A DNA stretch of 64,000 nt from Thiomicrorhabdus marina (GTDB lineage Bacteria > Pseudomonadota > Gammaproteobacteria > Thiomicrospirales > Thiomicrospiraceae), in the NCBI RefSeq assembly GCF_017571465.1, contig NZ_JAGETV010000006.1, forward strand, positions 1-64,000. The letters run 5' to 3'. Below, one piece after another: positions 62,002 to 64,000 of this stretch (position 1 is the stretch's first letter; each line of letters begins with the position of its first letter). The position numbers and the translations under genes were made by a program. Under the pieces are notes generated by a model that saw nothing but the letters and a program-made list of their open reading frames with translations, was not told the origin of the DNA and made no database searches.

Positions 62002-62466
62002 ATGCAAGTTGGAATTAAGAAAATTCACGAAAACGAGTGGCAGGTGCATATCGGCTTCGCGGCAATCAAGATTGATCGTTTCAGTCTTGCACTATTGCAG
62101 ATTACCTTGGAGCATCTTTTGGCGCTTGAGCGCGGTGAAAAACATTCGACTCTACAGAGTTACATTAAACTCGGTATGCGCATGAAGAAGCTGTCACAAA
62201 ATCACCTGCAAACACTATTGCGGGTTTTGAATAGTAGTGACTTAGTCGTGCTGTTGCGTTTAGCTGAAGATGAGACTTTTATTAACTTAGTCTTGGAAAA
62301 CAGCGGGGCGATTATCAGTAAGCAGATTTCCCGCGATTTACAGGAAGCACCAATGGCTGACGAAGAATCGGCGAAAAATGCGATCCGCCGCATTGTTGAA
62401 AAAACGTTTGAGTTACAGGCGCTTGGCAAAATCGAATTCACCAATGAAGAGACTCGATATATTTAA
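62002..62466 (+). CDS. Small protein resembling the FliG C-terminal domain (1)
   Basis: A 154-residue protein. After a short beta segment (MQVGIKKIHENEWQVHIGF), residues about 55-150 read as a helical domain, HLQTLLRVLNSSDLVVLLRL then AIISKQISRDLQEA and IRRIVEKTFELQALGKIEF. This is the pattern of the FliG C-terminal part (bLRs ... isrdl ... G-x-I). The match is weak and from memory. No flagellar genes are near. A second such gene follows 20 bp later. Confidence 0.5.
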   Translation: MQVGIKKIHENEWQVHIGFAAIKIDRFSLALLQITLEHLLALERGEKHSTLQSYIKLGMRMKKLSQNHLQTLLRVLNSSDLVVLLRLAEDETFINLVLENSGAIISKQISRDLQEAPMADEESAKNAIRRIVEKTFELQALGKIEFTNEETRYI

Positions 62467-62486
62467 AGTGGCACCGGAGTATTTAC

Positions 62487-62951
62487 ATGGAAATTAAAGC
62501 ACAGCACGATCATTCTGGTGAACTGATTCTGGAGATGGGGCCGGTCACTTTTAATTTGCCGCATGAGGTGGTTGAAGCCTTGAGTAATGTGATTACCGAA
62601 CGTTTAGGGGAAGGCGAGAGCAGCAGCCATCAGGTGCTACAGAAAAAGCTTAAAACGTTTAGGGAATTAGCAAATAAAATGGCTCAGGTCGATGATATGG
62701 TGGTGCAGAAATTTGCCCCGCAAGTATCACCGGAACAGTTGGTGACCATTACCCGTTTGGCTTCTGGCGAAGTCTTGTATAACAAAGTGGTTCGGAATCT
62801 TTCGAAGCAGAATCAACGCCAGTTTGAAGAGGATTATGCAGCGATGGATAAAATTACCGAAGCGCAAGCCTGTCTGTATATGGAGCAGTTGATTCCGTTT
62901 ATTAAGCAAGCGGCACAAGAGCAGAAAAATCTGCACGCTCAGAAAAGTTGA
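62487..62951 (+). CDS. Small protein resembling the FliG C-terminal domain (2)
   Basis: A 154-residue protein, same length as the previous gene. After MEIKAQHDHSGELILEMGPV comes a helical domain with VSPEQLVTITRLASGEVLYN and NLSKQNQRQFEEDYA, then the EAQACLYMEQLIPFIKQ helix. The NLSKxxxxxFEED pattern is close to the FliG C-terminal NMSKRxxxxLxED motif. The pair looks like tandem paralogues that diverged. It converges on folB with a 2-bp gap. Confidence 0.5.
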   Translation: MEIKAQHDHSGELILEMGPVTFNLPHEVVEALSNVITERLGEGESSSHQVLQKKLKTFRELANKMAQVDDMVVQKFAPQVSPEQLVTITRLASGEVLYNKVVRNLSKQNQRQFEEDYAAMDKITEAQACLYMEQLIPFIKQAAQEQKNLHAQKS

Positions 62952-62953
62952 TT

Positions 62954-63316
62954 TTAAAGCGGTCGGCTACGTTGGATTATCAGGCCGACAGTTTTCGCTT
63001 TCTTTACTGCTTGTGGTTTGCTGACTTTGATTTTTAAATGCTGAATTCCTTTGAAACGGGCAAATAACTCGCTAGATAAGCTTTCCAATAAAGTCTCAAG
63101 AAGTTCGACACGGCTTTCCTCGACATATTCACAAATAAAATCACTAACGACTGCATAGTCGACGGTGTCGCCGATAGCATCGCTCTGCGCGGCACTGAAA
63201 ATGGGCACTTCCATTTCAATATCAAAAAGCAGCGGCTGTGTTTGTTGGCGCTCCCAATCATAGATGCCGATAATGGCATCGGTCGCTAGTTGTTCAATAT
63301 AAATAATGTCGTGCAT
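62954..63316 (-). CDS. folB: Dihydroneopterin aldolase
   Basis: A 120-residue folate enzyme that cleaves dihydroneopterin. It starts DIIYIEQLATDAIIGIYDWE and has the DYAVVSDFICEYV and VSKPQAVKKAKTVG motifs with the catalytic Lys. It is transcribed divergently from plsY, the usual arrangement. Confidence 0.94.
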   Translation of the reverse strand: MHDIIYIEQLATDAIIGIYDWERQQTQPLLFDIEMEVPIFSAAQSDAIGDTVDYAVVSDFICEYVEESRVELLETLLESLSSELFARFKGIQHLKIKVSKPQAVKKAKTVGLIIQRSRPL

Positions 63317-63469
63317 GGCTTGTTTTCCGTTGAAAATTCTCTGTTACCGGTATTGTAAATAAAATCGCCGCCGCGAAAGTGCATTTTCAATTTAGTCGGT
63401 TTGCCAGTAAAATTGCCGTCAATTTTATTTGTGTCGCGAAGCAAAGGGCGGCATTTTCTGGAGAGCAAA

Positions 63470-64000
63470 ATGGGTGTAGAAATTTCTATCGCGGTGTTAC
63501 TGGCGTATCTACTGGGTTCGATTTCGACCGCGATTATTGTCTGTCGTTTGATGGGCTTAGGCGATCCGCGCGAAGGCGGTTCCGGTAATCCGGGGGCGAC
63601 TAATGTTAAGCGTTTGTACGGAAATAAAGCGGCGGCGATTACCCTGTTCGGTGATTTGCTTAAAGGTGTGATTCCGGTTTTGGCGGCTTATCAATACGGC
63701 TTTAACAATACCGAAGTGTTTATTATCGGTTTTGCGGCCTTTATCGGTCACTTGTATCCGGTGTTTTTTGGCTTCCGTGGCGGCAAGGGTGTGGCGACCA
63801 TGTTGGGTATGATGTTGGCGTTGTCTCTGCCAATTGGTCTGGCGATTGTTGCGACTTGGTTATTTGTTGCCAAGGTGCTTAAAATCTCGTCTTTATCTGC
63901 TTTGGTTGCGGCCTTCTTAGCGCCGGTCTATATTTATTTTGTCAGTGGTGAAGTGAGTTGGATTTATGGTTCAGTCGTTATTACCGTCATCTTGTTCTGG
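63470..64000 (+). CDS. plsY: Acyl-phosphate glycerol-3-phosphate acyltransferase (3' end outside window)
   Basis: The first 177 codons of PlsY, a multi-helix inner-membrane enzyme that starts phospholipid synthesis. The loop motifs GGSGNPGATNVKR and FRGGKGVAT are present. The ATG at 63470 has GGAGAG upstream. The frame is open to the last base of the window; about 20 residues should be missing from a typical length near 200. Confidence 0.95.
   Translation, partial: MGVEISIAVLLAYLLGSISTAIIVCRLMGLGDPREGGSGNPGATNVKRLYGNKAAAITLFGDLLKGVIPVLAAYQYGFNNTEVFIIGFAAFIGHLYPVFFGFRGGKGVATMLGMMLALSLPIGLAIVATWLFVAKVLKISSLSALVAAFLAPVYIYFVSGEVSWIYGSVVITVILFW

Overview
The window is a stretch of gammaproteobacterial chromosome with no rRNA, tRNA, CRISPR array or prophage that I could recognise. 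The gene families and orders (lptM-lysA, proC-yggT-metX-metW, pyrR-pyrB with a pyrC-like partner, yqgE-ruvX, rsmE, a Thiobacillus/Acidithiobacillus-type gshA next to gshB, feoABC) and the abundance of cyclic-di-GMP genes suggest a Thiomicrospira/Thiomicrorhabdus/Hydrogenovibrio-like bacterium. That placement is inference from gene content, not a database match.

Layout. 1-7.1 kb is accessory: a Gly/Leu/Asp repeat protein with its own terminator, a 0.7 kb gene-poor gap, and a 1645-residue multi-PAS hybrid histidine kinase. 7.1-19.4 kb is one coherent block. A five-gene arm (SDR, NTF2-like, GPH-type transporter, exported peroxiredoxin, MsrA) runs leftward. A seven-gene operon runs rightward (FAD oxidoreductase, DUF1365, CFA-synthase-like methyltransferase, DUF3833 lipoprotein, chalcone-isomerase-like protein, photolyase, MerR/LitR-like regulator). 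A short LOV blue-light protein converges on the regulator. The shared upstream gap carries four copies of an 8-mer that look like operators. Together they read as a blue-light/photo-oxidative stress regulon that repairs DNA, modifies membrane lipids and repairs oxidised protein. 19.6-23.3 kb is a fused periplasmic-binding/PAS/GGDEF/EAL protein.

23.3-33.7 kb holds gcvH (behind a MITE-like insertion), rlmI, an unknown gene, a decayed toxin-antitoxin pair, lptM-lysA, an esterase, a HugZ-like protein, a PilZ protein and the Fur-boxed feoABC operon. 34-39.5 kb holds metW-metX-yggT-proC and yggS, separated by a DUF5610-like protein and a lone receiver protein. 39.7-41.2 kb holds a PPK2 polyphosphate kinase and two small genes. 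41.3-52.4 kb is a long leftward series: metK (behind a SAM-II-like riboswitch), metF, rsmE, gshA-gshB, apbE, yqgE-ruvX, pyrR-pyrB-pyrC' and a coupled unknown protein. The pyrC homologue has lost its metal-binding HxH, so it is probably the structural, non-catalytic type.

52.5-55.9 kb is a PhnD-like lipoprotein with a HAMP/PAS/GGDEF/EAL protein, a split version of the fused protein at 19.7 kb. 56.1-64.0 kb holds purE-purK, nnr, a VanZ-like protein, uppP, a MidA/NDUFAF7-type methyltransferase, two small proteins resembling the FliG C-terminal domain, folB and the start of plsY.

Two families of short inverted-repeat elements are dispersed here: one in the first 12 kb, and one with TA-flanked ends at 23.3 and 49.3 kb.
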